Below, in pieces: positions 1 to 5,857 of a DNA stretch of 5,857 bases. The position numbers were made by a program, and so were the translations under genes. The notes beneath the pieces are model-generated. The model was not told the DNA's origin, did no database searches, and saw only the letters and a list, made by a program, of their open reading frames with translations. Where the stretch lies: positions 1-5,857 of the forward strand of contig FR901901.1 of assembly GCA_000438255.1 (NCBI GenBank). The letters are read 5' to 3'. Numbering within the stretch: the stretch's first letter is position 1; every line of letters starts with the position of its first letter. The DNA is from Clostridium sp. CAG:389. Lineage in GTDB: Bacteria > Bacillota > Clostridia > TANB77 > CAG-508.

Positions 1-43
1 TGTTTACTTTTCAATGTACTTTTTGTTCTCCCTCGCGGTGAAC
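1..43 (-). other. Putative leader of a stable-RNA (rRNA) operon running off the left edge
   Basis: Read on the minus strand from about position 43, the expected transcript starts GTTCACCGCGAGGGAGAAC and ends at the window edge with GTACATTGAAAAGTAAACA. The first part can fold into a short hairpin (GUUC/GAAC and CC/GG pairs, one A-A mismatch, loop GCGAG). The second part resembles the 'TTGAAAACTAAACA'-type sequence found shortly before 16S or 23S rRNA genes in Firmicutes. There is no start codon with a ribosome binding site here. That this is an rRNA leader is inference from the resemblance and from the strong promoters upstream; the rRNA gene itself is outside the window. A tRNA cluster is the main alternative. 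Confidence 0.5.
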
Positions 44-50
44 GATTTGT

Positions 51-79
51 ATTATACAATATGTTTTTTTCTTTGTCAA
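51..79 (-). promoter_or_regulatory. Consensus sigma-A promoter (proximal, P1) reading left
   Basis: The minus strand shows TTGACA at 79-74 and TATAAT at 56-51, separated by exactly 17 bases. This is a perfect match to the housekeeping promoter consensus in both boxes. Transcription would start near 46-43, and a G at 43 is a possible start. No gene in the window lies downstream, so it drives something past the left edge. A full-consensus promoter preceded by A-tracts is typical of rRNA or tRNA operons in Firmicutes. Confidence 0.85.
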
Positions 80-117
80 CACTTTTTTAAAATTTTTTTA
101 ATTTTTTTAAATTTTTG
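80..117 (-). promoter_or_regulatory. A/T-tract UP-like element upstream of P1
   Basis: Immediately upstream of the P1 -35 box, the minus strand is almost entirely alternating A-runs and T-runs (AAATTTAAAAAAATTAAAAA and similar). This is the composition of UP elements, which bind the RNA polymerase alpha C-terminal domains and boost rRNA promoters. The whole window is AT-rich, so composition alone is weak evidence. The regular A-tracts and their position directly against a perfect -35 box make the reading reasonable. Confidence 0.5.
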
Positions 118-210
118 TTTTTCATAAGAATTTTTTGACCATATTTAAATCAAAATCGCATATTGTTTTTCTTTAATTATTCACTCATTATTACTCGTGA
201 ACTAGGCATT

Positions 211-239
211 ATCTTACCATCCTTTCGAAGTAAAGTCAA
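211..239 (-). promoter_or_regulatory. Sigma-A promoter with extended -10 (distal, P2) reading left
   Basis: The minus strand has TTGACT at 239-234 and TAAGAT at 216-211, with a 17-base spacer. TGG directly precedes the -10 box, giving the extended TGn motif. The start would fall near 203-202. It lies about 160 bases upstream of P1 in the same direction, so the two form a tandem pair feeding the same operon beyond the left edge. It sits downstream of the terminator at 312-349, so it opens a new transcription unit separate from the lepA-rlmB group. Confidence 0.7.
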
Positions 240-311
240 TAGTTTTTTCATATTTTTTTACTGGTATTTTCTGTAAATTCAATGAATCCCTTTTATATGA
301 AGCATTTACAA

Positions 312-349
312 AGAAAAAAAGATTCAAGTTTTATTTTTCTTGAATCTTT
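312..349 (-). terminator. Intrinsic terminator of the leftward gene cluster
   Basis: A perfect 11-bp inverted repeat pairs 339-349 with 318-328 (minus strand AAAGATTCAAG and CTTGAATCTTT) around a 10-base loop. The second arm runs straight into a T-rich tail (317-311, TTTTCTT). The stem is AT-rich with few G-C pairs, as is usual in such genomes. The first arm encodes the last residues of the 616-residue protein, and that gene's TAA stop (333-331) lies in the loop. In the opposite direction the tail has fewer T's and no gene reads in, so I assign it to the minus strand. Confidence 0.85.
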
Positions 350-2181
350 GCTCTTATTATTCTTGTCAATCCATCAGCATCATATTCTATTGAAACATTA
401 TATTTATTTCCACTTTCTTTTTCTAAATATGTTAATAAATTAGCTTTTTTTTCTTCGTTATTAGAATTTCTTTTAATATAAAATAAAATTTCAGATATTT
501 CTTTCTTATAATCTGATGATTCTCTCGAAGAATTTATTTTATCTAAATCTAAATCTTGAATTTCTCCATTTTTTAATAAAACTTTCATATCCTCGAAATT
601 ATTTTCAGCAGTATCAATTAATTCCTTTATATTATCAGAAGTTAAACCTTCACTAACAAAAAATTCAAATTGAGAATTAAATCTTTTTCTCTCAGTTTCT
701 GTAACCTCTCCATCACTTGGTAATTCAATTGATGTTTTATTCATTAAACCTAAATTTTGAAGCATTGACACATAATCATTCAAGTTAACTACTGCTAATA
801 AATTAGATAATTGTGATTGTACATTTTCAGTTAATATTCCATTTATAGCATTTGATTGTTCTTCATCCAATTCATCCAAATCAACATTATCTTTTTCTAA
901 TGTTATTTCATTTTCAAATTCTTGAACAAAATTTGTATCATCAGAAATCTTTATAATAGCTTCATTTTTTTCATTAGATATTCCTAGCTCTATATTTTTA
1001 TTTAATTCATTATTTAAAAATGTTTGTCCATAATTAAATTGTACTGTATTTTTTGTATTATTATCTTGAATTTTTGCATATTCAACTAACACATTTAAGT
1101 TTGTTCCATCATTTTTGCTTTCAATTTTTATATATTGTTCATCTGTTGTTTCATCAATCTTTACTGTATCTATTTTTATTGATGAACTATCATATAAATC
1201 GATTATTGTTTTATCATTATTTTTTTCTATTGATGTTCTTACTGTTTTCATATTTTTTTCATATACAGTTATTTTTACTTTATCATTTCCAATATTTTTA
1301 TCTTCTATTTCTTTTATTTTATCTTTTATACTTTTTACAAAATTCTCTCTTAAATTCCCATCATAATCTTCATCTATTTCTTTAATTTGTTTTTCTATTA
1401 AGTCAACCTTTGATAATATTATCTCGTCTTTCGCTATTTGTTCCAATATTTTTATATATAAATTATTACATTCTTCTACTGTAAATTCTATATAATATGC
1501 ATTTGTTTGCATATCTTTGTTATTAACTGTTATTAATGAATTTGATTGTTTGTGATATTTTTCTTTTGATACATTATTTTTTATTATTTCTAAATATGTA
1601 TTTTTTAAAGTTTGTTTTTCTTCGTCAGAAAATTTTATTATTGATTGAACATCTATATTTTCTGTCAATTTTTCAATATTTTTCAATTCACTTTCTTGTG
1701 TTTCATCATCTTTTTTTATAGATACAAATTGTTGAATATCTTTTAATCTTATTCCATATTTATCATCTTCATTTAAATATTCTAATCCTACTAATTTCTC
1801 ATTTTCTGTTCCTATTGATATATCACTATAATTATAATTATTTGATTTATCTATATTACTTGTTATTTTTATTCCTACATTATTTACAGAACTACTTTGT
1901 TTTTCGTTACTTGTTCCTTTATTTTCTGTGTATTCTATTTTTCCTTCTATTTGTGATGTGTACTTATTTGTATCCAATAAATTTTCAATATCAGTATTTT
2001 TACTTTTTTCCCAAACTTCAATAATATCAAAATTTTGTACTAAATATTTTGCAAACAATGTCTCATTTGACTTAAATGCATCTGTTTTTATATATAAAAA
2101 TGCTAATATTCCTATAATTATTGCTATTACTAAAACTATTGCTATTGTTATAATGGTTATTCTCTTTTTTCTTGCCATCAT
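331..2181 (-). CDS. Membrane-anchored extracytoplasmic protein of unknown function (616 aa)
   Basis: I do not recognise this family. The N-terminus is MMARKKR followed by one hydrophobic segment (about residues 8-31, nearly all I/V/A/L), then a hydrophilic remainder. This is the pattern of an N-in signal anchor with about 585 residues outside the cell. There is no lipobox; the only cysteine I see is in the middle of the protein (…EECNN…). The ectodomain is rich in Asn, Lys, Glu, Asp, Ile and Ser, with alternating charged helix-like stretches and strand-like stretches. I see no catalytic motif, tandem repeat or LPXTG signal. The start is supported by a perfect AGGAGG (2194-2189) 7 bases before the first ATG; a second ATG follows directly and would give 615 residues. 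It is last in the cluster, 97 bp after rlmB, and ends inside the terminator hairpin. The coding call is firm; the function is open. Confidence 0.9.
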   Translation of the reverse strand: MMARKKRITIITIAIVLVIAIIIGILAFLYIKTDAFKSNETLFAKYLVQNFDIIEVWEKSKNTDIENLLDTNKYTSQIEGKIEYTENKGTSNEKQSSSVNNVGIKITSNIDKSNNYNYSDISIGTENEKLVGLEYLNEDDKYGIRLKDIQQFVSIKKDDETQESELKNIEKLTENIDVQSIIKFSDEEKQTLKNTYLEIIKNNVSKEKYHKQSNSLITVNNKDMQTNAYYIEFTVEECNNLYIKILEQIAKDEIILSKVDLIEKQIKEIDEDYDGNLRENFVKSIKDKIKEIEDKNIGNDKVKITVYEKNMKTVRTSIEKNNDKTIIDLYDSSSIKIDTVKIDETTDEQYIKIESKNDGTNLNVLVEYAKIQDNNTKNTVQFNYGQTFLNNELNKNIELGISNEKNEAIIKISDDTNFVQEFENEITLEKDNVDLDELDEEQSNAINGILTENVQSQLSNLLAVVNLNDYVSMLQNLGLMNKTSIELPSDGEVTETERKRFNSQFEFFVSEGLTSDNIKELIDTAENNFEDMKVLLKNGEIQDLDLDKINSSRESSDYKKEISEILFYIKRNSNNEEKKANLLTYLEKESGNKYNVSIEYDADGLTRIIRAKIQEK

Positions 2182-2278
2182 CTTTTTTCCTCCTATACAT
2201 TAATCTTACGTATATTATTATAAATTTTTCTAATGTTTTAAGCTCATGTATATTTTTATTATATAGTTTTTTATTTTT

Positions 2279-3091
2279 TTAATCAATACTTTTTCTTAAT
2301 TTTTGTTCAACAGCTTCGTATATTACTATACCTGTTGACACAGAGGCATTTAATGATGTTACTTTTCCTTTCATTGGAATTTTTACTAAAAAGTCACAAT
2401 TTTTTCTAACTTTATCACTCATTCCGTTTCCTTCATTTCCAATAACTATTCCTAATGGTCCTGTTAAATCTTGATTATAATAGTATTTTTCTGTATTTAT
2501 ATCTGTTCCACATATCCATAATCCTGCATCTTTTAGTTTTTGAATTGAATCTGATATATTTGTAACTCTTGCTATATGCATATGTTCTACCGCTCCTGCT
2601 GATGTTTTGTTTACTGTACTATTTACTGCTGCTGCTCTTCTTTTTGGTATTATTACACCATGTACTCCTGCTGTTTCAGCTGTTCTTATTATTGATCCTA
2701 AATTATGTGGGTCTTCTATTCCATCTAATATTAGCACAAATGGGTCTTCATTTTTTTCTTTTGCATAGTCTATTATATCTTCAATTTCACAATATTCAAA
2801 TGGTGGCACTATTGCAATTACCCCTTGGTAATTTTGATTTTGTGCCATTTCATCCATTTGTCTTTTGTCTTTTTCAACTATTATTATTCCTTTTTCTTTT
2901 GCAATTGCTATTATTTTATTTATAGAACCATGTTTTTCTCCTTTTGTTATAAATATTTTATTTATGTCTTTTCCACTTTCTAATAATTCTAATACAGAAT
3001 TTCTTCCTTCCACTTGGTCATCATATTGTTTTTCTTCTCTTCCTTTTATTTCTTTTTGTGGTTGATTTTTCTTATTATTTTTCTTGTCCAT
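2279..3091 (-). CDS. rlmB: 23S rRNA (guanosine-2'-O-)-methyltransferase RlmB (SpoU/TrmH family)
   Basis: A SPOUT-fold enzyme that transfers a methyl group from S-adenosylmethionine to a ribose 2'-OH. RlmB family members modify G2251 (E. coli numbering) in the peptidyl-transferase P loop of 23S rRNA. With the start at 3091 it has 270 residues. A basic tail (about 1-25) precedes the RNA-binding domain beginning VEGRNSVLELL (27-37). The catalytic domain follows: motif 1 DGIEDPHNLGSIIRTAE (123-139, with N130 and R136), motif 2 IVIGNEGNGMS (215-225, with E220), and motif 3 IPMKGKVTSLNASVSTGI (238-255, with N248). All three motifs are intact. An ATG at 3115 would add 8 residues but has no ribosome binding site, while GGAG (3107-3104) serves 3091, although its 12-base spacing is long. 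The gene overlaps the mazG-like gene by 17 bp, implying co-translation. Closely related SpoU members (TrmH-like) are the alternative, but the N-terminal domain favours RlmB. Confidence 0.93.
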   Translation of the reverse strand: MDKKNNKKNQPQKEIKGREEKQYDDQVEGRNSVLELLESGKDINKIFITKGEKHGSINKIIAIAKEKGIIIVEKDKRQMDEMAQNQNYQGVIAIVPPFEYCEIEDIIDYAKEKNEDPFVLILDGIEDPHNLGSIIRTAETAGVHGVIIPKRRAAAVNSTVNKTSAGAVEHMHIARVTNISDSIQKLKDAGLWICGTDINTEKYYYNQDLTGPLGIVIGNEGNGMSDKVRKNCDFLVKIPMKGKVTSLNASVSTGIVIYEAVEQKLRKSID

Positions 3092-3635
3092 TATTTTGAT
3101 TCTCTCCTTTTTCATTATATCTAAAATTTACTTTTCTTATGTTTTCTTCCAATATCTCATCAATTGTCAGATTAAATTTCTCTGCCAAATTACATATATT
3201 TTCATATTGTCTATTTATTTCTTCTATCAATTCTACATTATTAGTATTTTCATTATATAATTTTAAGTATTTTTCTACTATTTGTCCTGATACTTGTCCC
3301 ATGTTTATAGCAATTTGTATTATTCTTTCTCTTTTTGATATTTTGGCATCTTCTTTTATTTCAATATCTTTTAGTTGATCTGTATCAATATTAGCATTTT
3401 TACATATTAATGCTATATACCACATTAAATCACCTAATTCTTTTTTTATTTCCTCTGTGTCTAATGGCTTTTCATGAAAATTTCCTTTAAATAGTGGTTT
3501 TCTTAATTCTGCTATTATTTCTCCTGTTTCTTCGACTAATCCCATACACGCATAATACATATTTTCTTTTTGATCAAAAGCTATTGATTTATTTAATCTT
3601 GCCAAAGCTATTTTTTTATATTCTTCCAAATCCAT
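3075..3635 (-). CDS. MazG-like nucleoside triphosphate pyrophosphohydrolase (186 aa)
   Basis: Members of the all-alpha NTP-pyrophosphatase superfamily hydrolyse (d)NTPs to monophosphate and pyrophosphate and help clear non-canonical nucleotides. The metal-binding motifs are visible: EETGE (35-39) and ELGD (66-69, in KKELGDLMWYIA), the family's ExxE…ExxD pattern. The protein ends with LTIDEILEENIRKVNFRY (156-173), matching the usual 'sleEva..Ni.KL..RY' close. Simple MazG-like proteins are often near 100-120 residues. Here about 70 extra residues separate the ELGD helix from that close, and they look like a degenerate second copy of the fold (see findings). The start is supported by AGGAG (3647-3643) 7 bases upstream. 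The gene lies between orf76 and rlmB, 10 bases after the former's stop and overlapping the latter. The actual substrate cannot be told from sequence. Confidence 0.85.
   Translation of the reverse strand: MDLEEYKKIALARLNKSIAFDQKENMYYACMGLVEETGEIIAELRKPLFKGNFHEKPLDTEEIKKELGDLMWYIALICKNANIDTDQLKDIEIKEDAKISKRERIIQIAINMGQVSGQIVEKYLKLYNENTNNVELIEEINRQYENICNLAEKFNLTIDEILEENIRKVNFRYNEKGENQNNGQEK
3104..3107 (-). promoter_or_regulatory. Ribosome binding site that sets the rlmB start
   Basis: GGAG, within AAAGGAGAG on the minus strand (3110-3102), lies inside the end of the mazG-like coding region, 12 bases before the ATG at 3091. It falls downstream of the alternative ATG at 3115, so it can only serve 3091. 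The spacing is longer than the optimum, so initiation may be modest or depend on ribosomes arriving from the upstream gene. Confidence 0.6.
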
Positions 3636-3642
3636 TATATTT

Positions 3643-3648
3643 CTCCTA
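3643..3648 (-). promoter_or_regulatory. Shine-Dalgarno of the mazG-like gene fused to the orf76 stop codon
   Basis: The minus strand reads TAGGAG. TAG is the stop of the 76-residue gene, and AGGAG (3647-3643) is the ribosome binding site of the mazG-like gene, 7 bases from its ATG. A terminating ribosome therefore sits on the next initiation site, which favours translational coupling. Confidence 0.8.
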
Positions 3649-3876
3649 TTTTTGTATATTTAATATTTCATCTACTGATAACTCTAAGCTTTCGGCTATA
3701 TTTTTTATATTTTCTACTGTGTTTTTTAACACTTCCTTTGTTTCTTGTATTTTTTCTTTTTTATCTTCTTTTGAATTTTCTGAATATAAAATGTATTTTG
3801 CATTTTCATTTACTTTTCCAGAATTTACACTTAATTCTAATACATTATTCATAAATTTTTCTCTCTTATTCTGCAT
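3646..3876 (-). CDS. Small charged helical protein of unknown function (76 aa, orf76)
   Basis: I do not recognise a family. The open frame extends up to an ATG at 3894, but that ATG overlaps lepA and has no ribosome binding site. The ATG at 3876 is preceded by GAGGG at a 6-base spacing, so I choose it, giving 76 residues. The protein is rich in Lys, Glu and Asn, has no cysteine, tryptophan or membrane segment, and its second half (about 36-75) looks strongly helical. Residues 56-72 (NIKNIAESLELSVDEIL) match residues 146-162 of the adjacent MazG-like protein at 10 of 17 positions, with conservative changes at most others. It is wedged between lepA and the mazG-like gene with coupled signals on both sides, so it is probably translated. 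It may be a partner, a fragment, or an unrelated helical protein. Confidence 0.7.
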   Translation of the reverse strand: MQNKREKFMNNVLELSVNSGKVNENAKYILYSENSKEDKKEKIQETKEVLKNTVENIKNIAESLELSVDEILNIQK

Positions 3877-3882
3877 AATTTT

Positions 3883-3889
3883 CCCTCTA
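3883..3889 (-). promoter_or_regulatory. Shine-Dalgarno of orf76 fused to the lepA stop codon
   Basis: The minus strand reads TAGAGGG. TAG (3889-3887) ends lepA, and GAGGG (3887-3883) lies 6 bases before the ATG at 3876. It decides the orf76 start, because the upstream in-frame ATG at 3894 lacks any such site. Confidence 0.75.
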
Positions 3890-5698
3890 TTCATCGTCTA
3901 ATTTTAGCACTGATAAAAATGCTTCTTGTGGTACTTCTACATTACCAATTTCACGCATTTTCTTTTTACCTCTTTTTTGTTTTTCAAGAAGTTTTTTCTT
4001 TCTTGTTACATCTCCACCATAGCATTTTGCAAGTACATCTTTTCTCATTGCTGATATTGTTTCTCTTGCTATAATTTGTCCACCAATTACTGCTTGAATT
4101 GGTATTGTAAATAATTTTCTAGGTATTACCGTTTTTAGTTTTTCTACCATTTTCTTTCCTCTTGTATACGCGCTATCTTTGTGTACTATAAATGATAGTG
4201 CATCTACCGGTTCTCCATTTATGTGAATGTCCAATTTTACTAAATTTGATCTTCTGTATTCTTTGAACTCATAGTCAAATGATGCATATCCTTTTGTTTT
4301 TGATTTTAGATTGTCAAAAAAGTCATATATTATTTCATTTAATGGCATTTCATATACTAATGTTACTCTGTTTTCATCCAGATATTTCATATCAATATAA
4401 ATTCCACGTCTATTTTGACATATTTCCATAATGTTTCCTACATACTCTTTTGGAGTTAGTATGTTTGCTGTTACAAATGGTTCTTCTATATATGATATTT
4501 CTTGTGGTGTTGGTAATTCTGTTGGATTATATATTTCTTCTACTTCTCCTGTTGTTTTGTGTACTTTGTATATTACTGATGGTGCTGTTGTAATTAATCC
4601 TAAATCAAATTCTCTATCTAACCTCTCTTCAATTATTTCTAGGTGAAGTAATCCTAAAAATCCACATCTAAATCCAAATCCTAATGCTGCTGATGTTTCT
4701 GGTTCATATTCTAGTGCTGCATCATTTAATTGAAGTTTTTCTAAGGCTACTTTTAAATTTTCATATTCACTTCCATCTATTGGATAAAGTCCACAATATA
4801 CCATTGGTGTTACTTTTTTGTATCCTTTTAAAGGCTTGTCCGCTGGATTATCGTTTAAAGTTACTGTATCTCCTACATGTATATCTGATAAACTTTTTAT
4901 GCTTGCTGCAATATATCCAACTTCTCCTGCTCTAATCTCTTTTGTTGGCATATATGAACCTGGTACAAAATATCCTACTTCTGCTACTGTGTATGTTTTG
5001 TTTGTTGCCATTAGCTTTATTTCGTCTCCAACTTTGACTTTTCCGTCCATTACTCTTACATATGCAACTGCACCTTTGTAATTGTCGTAATATGAATCAA
5101 ATATTAAACATGTTGTTTTGGCATTTTCATCACCTTTTGGTGCTGGCAAATCTGTTACTATTCTTTCTAAAACTTCTTCTACATTTAATCCTGATTTTGC
5201 TGATATACATGGTGCATCTTCTGCTGGAATTCCTATGATATCTTCTATTTCTTTTTTCACTTCATCTGGTCTTGCATTAGGTAAATCAATTTTATTTATT
5301 ACTGGTAATATTTCTAGATTACTGTCTATTGCTAAATATACATTTGCTAGTGTTTGTGCTTCTACTCCTTGGCTTGAATCTACTACCAATATTGCTCCAT
5401 CACATGCTGCTAAGCTTCTTGATACTTCATAGTTAAAGTCTACGTGTCCTGGTGTGTCTATTAGGTTGAATTCGTATTCTTCTCCATTTTTTGCTTTGTA
5501 TATCATTCTTACAGCTTGTGATTTTATTGTGATTCCTCTTTCTTTTTCTATTTCCATGTTGTCTAACACTTGACTTTCCATTTCTCTTTTTGATAGTACT
5601 CCTGTCATTTCTATTAATCTGTCTGCTAGTGTTGATTTTCCATGATCTATATGTGCTATTATACTAAAATTTCTTATATGTTCTTGTCTTTTATTCAT
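3887..5698 (-). CDS. lepA: Elongation factor 4 (LepA), ribosome-associated GTPase
   Basis: LepA is a translational GTPase that binds the ribosome and is described as a back-translocase and as aiding ribosome assembly. It is complete at 603 residues, close to the usual 600. The GTPase motifs are all present: P-loop AHIDHGKST (15-23), switch I RGITI (54-58), DTPGH (81-85), NKID (135-138) and SAKSG (166-170). After the G domain come the beta-barrel domain II, the EF-G-like domains III and V (for example GFGFRCGFLGLLHLEI), and the LepA-specific C-terminal domain with CYGGDVTRKKKLLEKQKRGK near the end. This tail separates LepA from EF-G and from BipA. The start is supported by AAGGGGG (5709-5703) 4 bases upstream. 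It is first in the cluster, behind a probable promoter at 5743-5771, and its TAG stop overlaps the orf76 ribosome binding site. Sequence flavour is Clostridia-like. Confidence 0.98.
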   Translation of the reverse strand: MNKRQEHIRNFSIIAHIDHGKSTLADRLIEMTGVLSKREMESQVLDNMEIEKERGITIKSQAVRMIYKAKNGEEYEFNLIDTPGHVDFNYEVSRSLAACDGAILVVDSSQGVEAQTLANVYLAIDSNLEILPVINKIDLPNARPDEVKKEIEDIIGIPAEDAPCISAKSGLNVEEVLERIVTDLPAPKGDENAKTTCLIFDSYYDNYKGAVAYVRVMDGKVKVGDEIKLMATNKTYTVAEVGYFVPGSYMPTKEIRAGEVGYIAASIKSLSDIHVGDTVTLNDNPADKPLKGYKKVTPMVYCGLYPIDGSEYENLKVALEKLQLNDAALEYEPETSAALGFGFRCGFLGLLHLEIIEERLDREFDLGLITTAPSVIYKVHKTTGEVEEIYNPTELPTPQEISYIEEPFVTANILTPKEYVGNIMEICQNRRGIYIDMKYLDENRVTLVYEMPLNEIIYDFFDNLKSKTKGYASFDYEFKEYRRSNLVKLDIHINGEPVDALSFIVHKDSAYTRGKKMVEKLKTVIPRKLFTIPIQAVIGGQIIARETISAMRKDVLAKCYGGDVTRKKKLLEKQKRGKKKMREIGNVEVPQEAFLSVLKLDDE

Positions 5699-5742
5699 TT
5701 TTCCCCCTTGTTCTCTTAGTTGTTATTAAAATATTTGTCCCT

Positions 5743-5771
5743 ATTTTAACATAAGTTAGAAAAAATCACAA
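5743..5771 (-). promoter_or_regulatory. Probable lepA operon promoter with extended -10
   Basis: The minus strand has TTGTGA at 5771-5766 (4 of 6 to consensus), a 17-base spacer and TAAAAT at 5748-5743, with TGT directly before it (extended TGn motif). The start would fall near 5736, giving a leader of about 38 bases before the lepA ATG. That is too short for a riboswitch or T-box. No terminator is visible between this site and lepA. Read-through from a gene beyond the right edge cannot be excluded. Confidence 0.6.
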
Positions 5772-5857
5772 TAGACGGAGCTCACGTTTTTATATTAATA
5801 ATTACTAGATAGTACTTTTAAAATTCACAGTGCCTCTAAGGGGATAGATTATTTATA

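Noticed and set aside
1053..1385. Plus-strand open frames opposite the 616-residue gene (also 1115-1366, 1536-1721, 1815-2024, 1928-2203)
   Set aside because: They are antisense shadows of an AT-rich gene: L/F/Y/H/S-rich translations, no ribosome binding sites and no family features.
2217..2245. Possible internal promoter before the 616-residue gene (TATAAT at 2222-2217, minus strand)
   Set aside because: The -10 matches, but the hexamer 17 bases upstream (GAGCTT) is far from TTGACA and there is no TGn extension. TATAAT-like words are common in DNA this AT-rich. An independent promoter in the 97-bp gap remains possible but is unsupported.
3092..3115. Longer form of rlmB starting at 3115 (278 residues)
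   Set aside because: No ribosome binding site precedes it. The only purine-rich site nearby (GGAG at 3107-3104) is downstream of that ATG and serves 3091.
3877..3894. Longer form of orf76 starting at 3894 (82 residues, overlapping lepA by 8 bp)
   Set aside because: No Shine-Dalgarno precedes that ATG, while the ATG at 3876 has GAGGG at a good distance.
2569..5432. Plus-strand open frames opposite rlmB, the mazG-like gene, orf76 and lepA
   Set aside because: Each lies opposite a well-supported gene, and their hydrophobic low-complexity translations are what the complementary strand of such genes gives.
5772..5857. Possible end of another gene, terminator or regulatory element at the right edge (CCTCTAAGGGG, GAGCTC)
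   Set aside because: The CCTCTAAGG word is only an imperfect palindrome without a T-tail, GAGCTC is a six-base chance palindrome, and no reading frame with coding character is visible.
1..5857. CRISPR array, transposon, tRNA gene or phage remnant
   Set aside because: I saw no regularly spaced repeats, no terminal inverted repeats flanking a transposase, no tRNA cloverleaf and no phage-type genes. The window is compositionally even.

Overview
The window comes from a strongly AT-rich, low-GC Gram-positive bacterium, most likely a member of the Clostridia. The evidence is a Clostridia-like LepA, strong AGGAGG-type ribosome binding sites, sigma-A-type promoters, and A/T-dominated third codon positions. 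Tryptophan is encoded by TGG and the stops are TAA/TAG, so nothing points to a variant code. I place it no more precisely than that.

All genes lie on the minus strand and read right to left. A probable extended -10 promoter (5743-5771) precedes lepA (elongation factor 4). It is followed tightly by a 76-residue small protein of unknown function, a MazG-like nucleotide pyrophosphohydrolase, and rlmB (23S rRNA 2'-O-methyltransferase). The two junctions after lepA have the same design: the upstream TAG stop is built into the Shine-Dalgarno sequence of the next gene. The mazG-like gene and rlmB overlap by 17 bp. After a 97-bp gap comes a 616-residue membrane-anchored protein of unknown function. 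An intrinsic terminator closes the transcript, and the last gene's stop codon sits in its loop.

The left 310 bases hold no gene but are rich in signals. Two near-consensus promoters point left (TTGACT-17-TAAGAT with an extended -10, and TTGACA-17-TATAAT). The second is backed by a long run of A-tracts resembling an UP element. The sequence at the left edge reads as a leader containing ATTGAAAAGTAAACA, which resembles the region just ahead of rRNA genes in Firmicutes. I infer that a stable-RNA (probably rrn) operon begins just beyond the left edge.

The functional theme is translation: LepA acts on the ribosome, RlmB modifies 23S rRNA, and an rRNA operon probably follows. The mazG-like enzyme (nucleotide-pool cleaning) and the small protein sit between them. 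The content is mostly housekeeping. The less ordinary points are the apparent internal duplication in the MazG-like protein, the echo of its C-terminus in the adjacent small protein, the unrecognised surface protein, and the tandem promoters with a shared start sequence.
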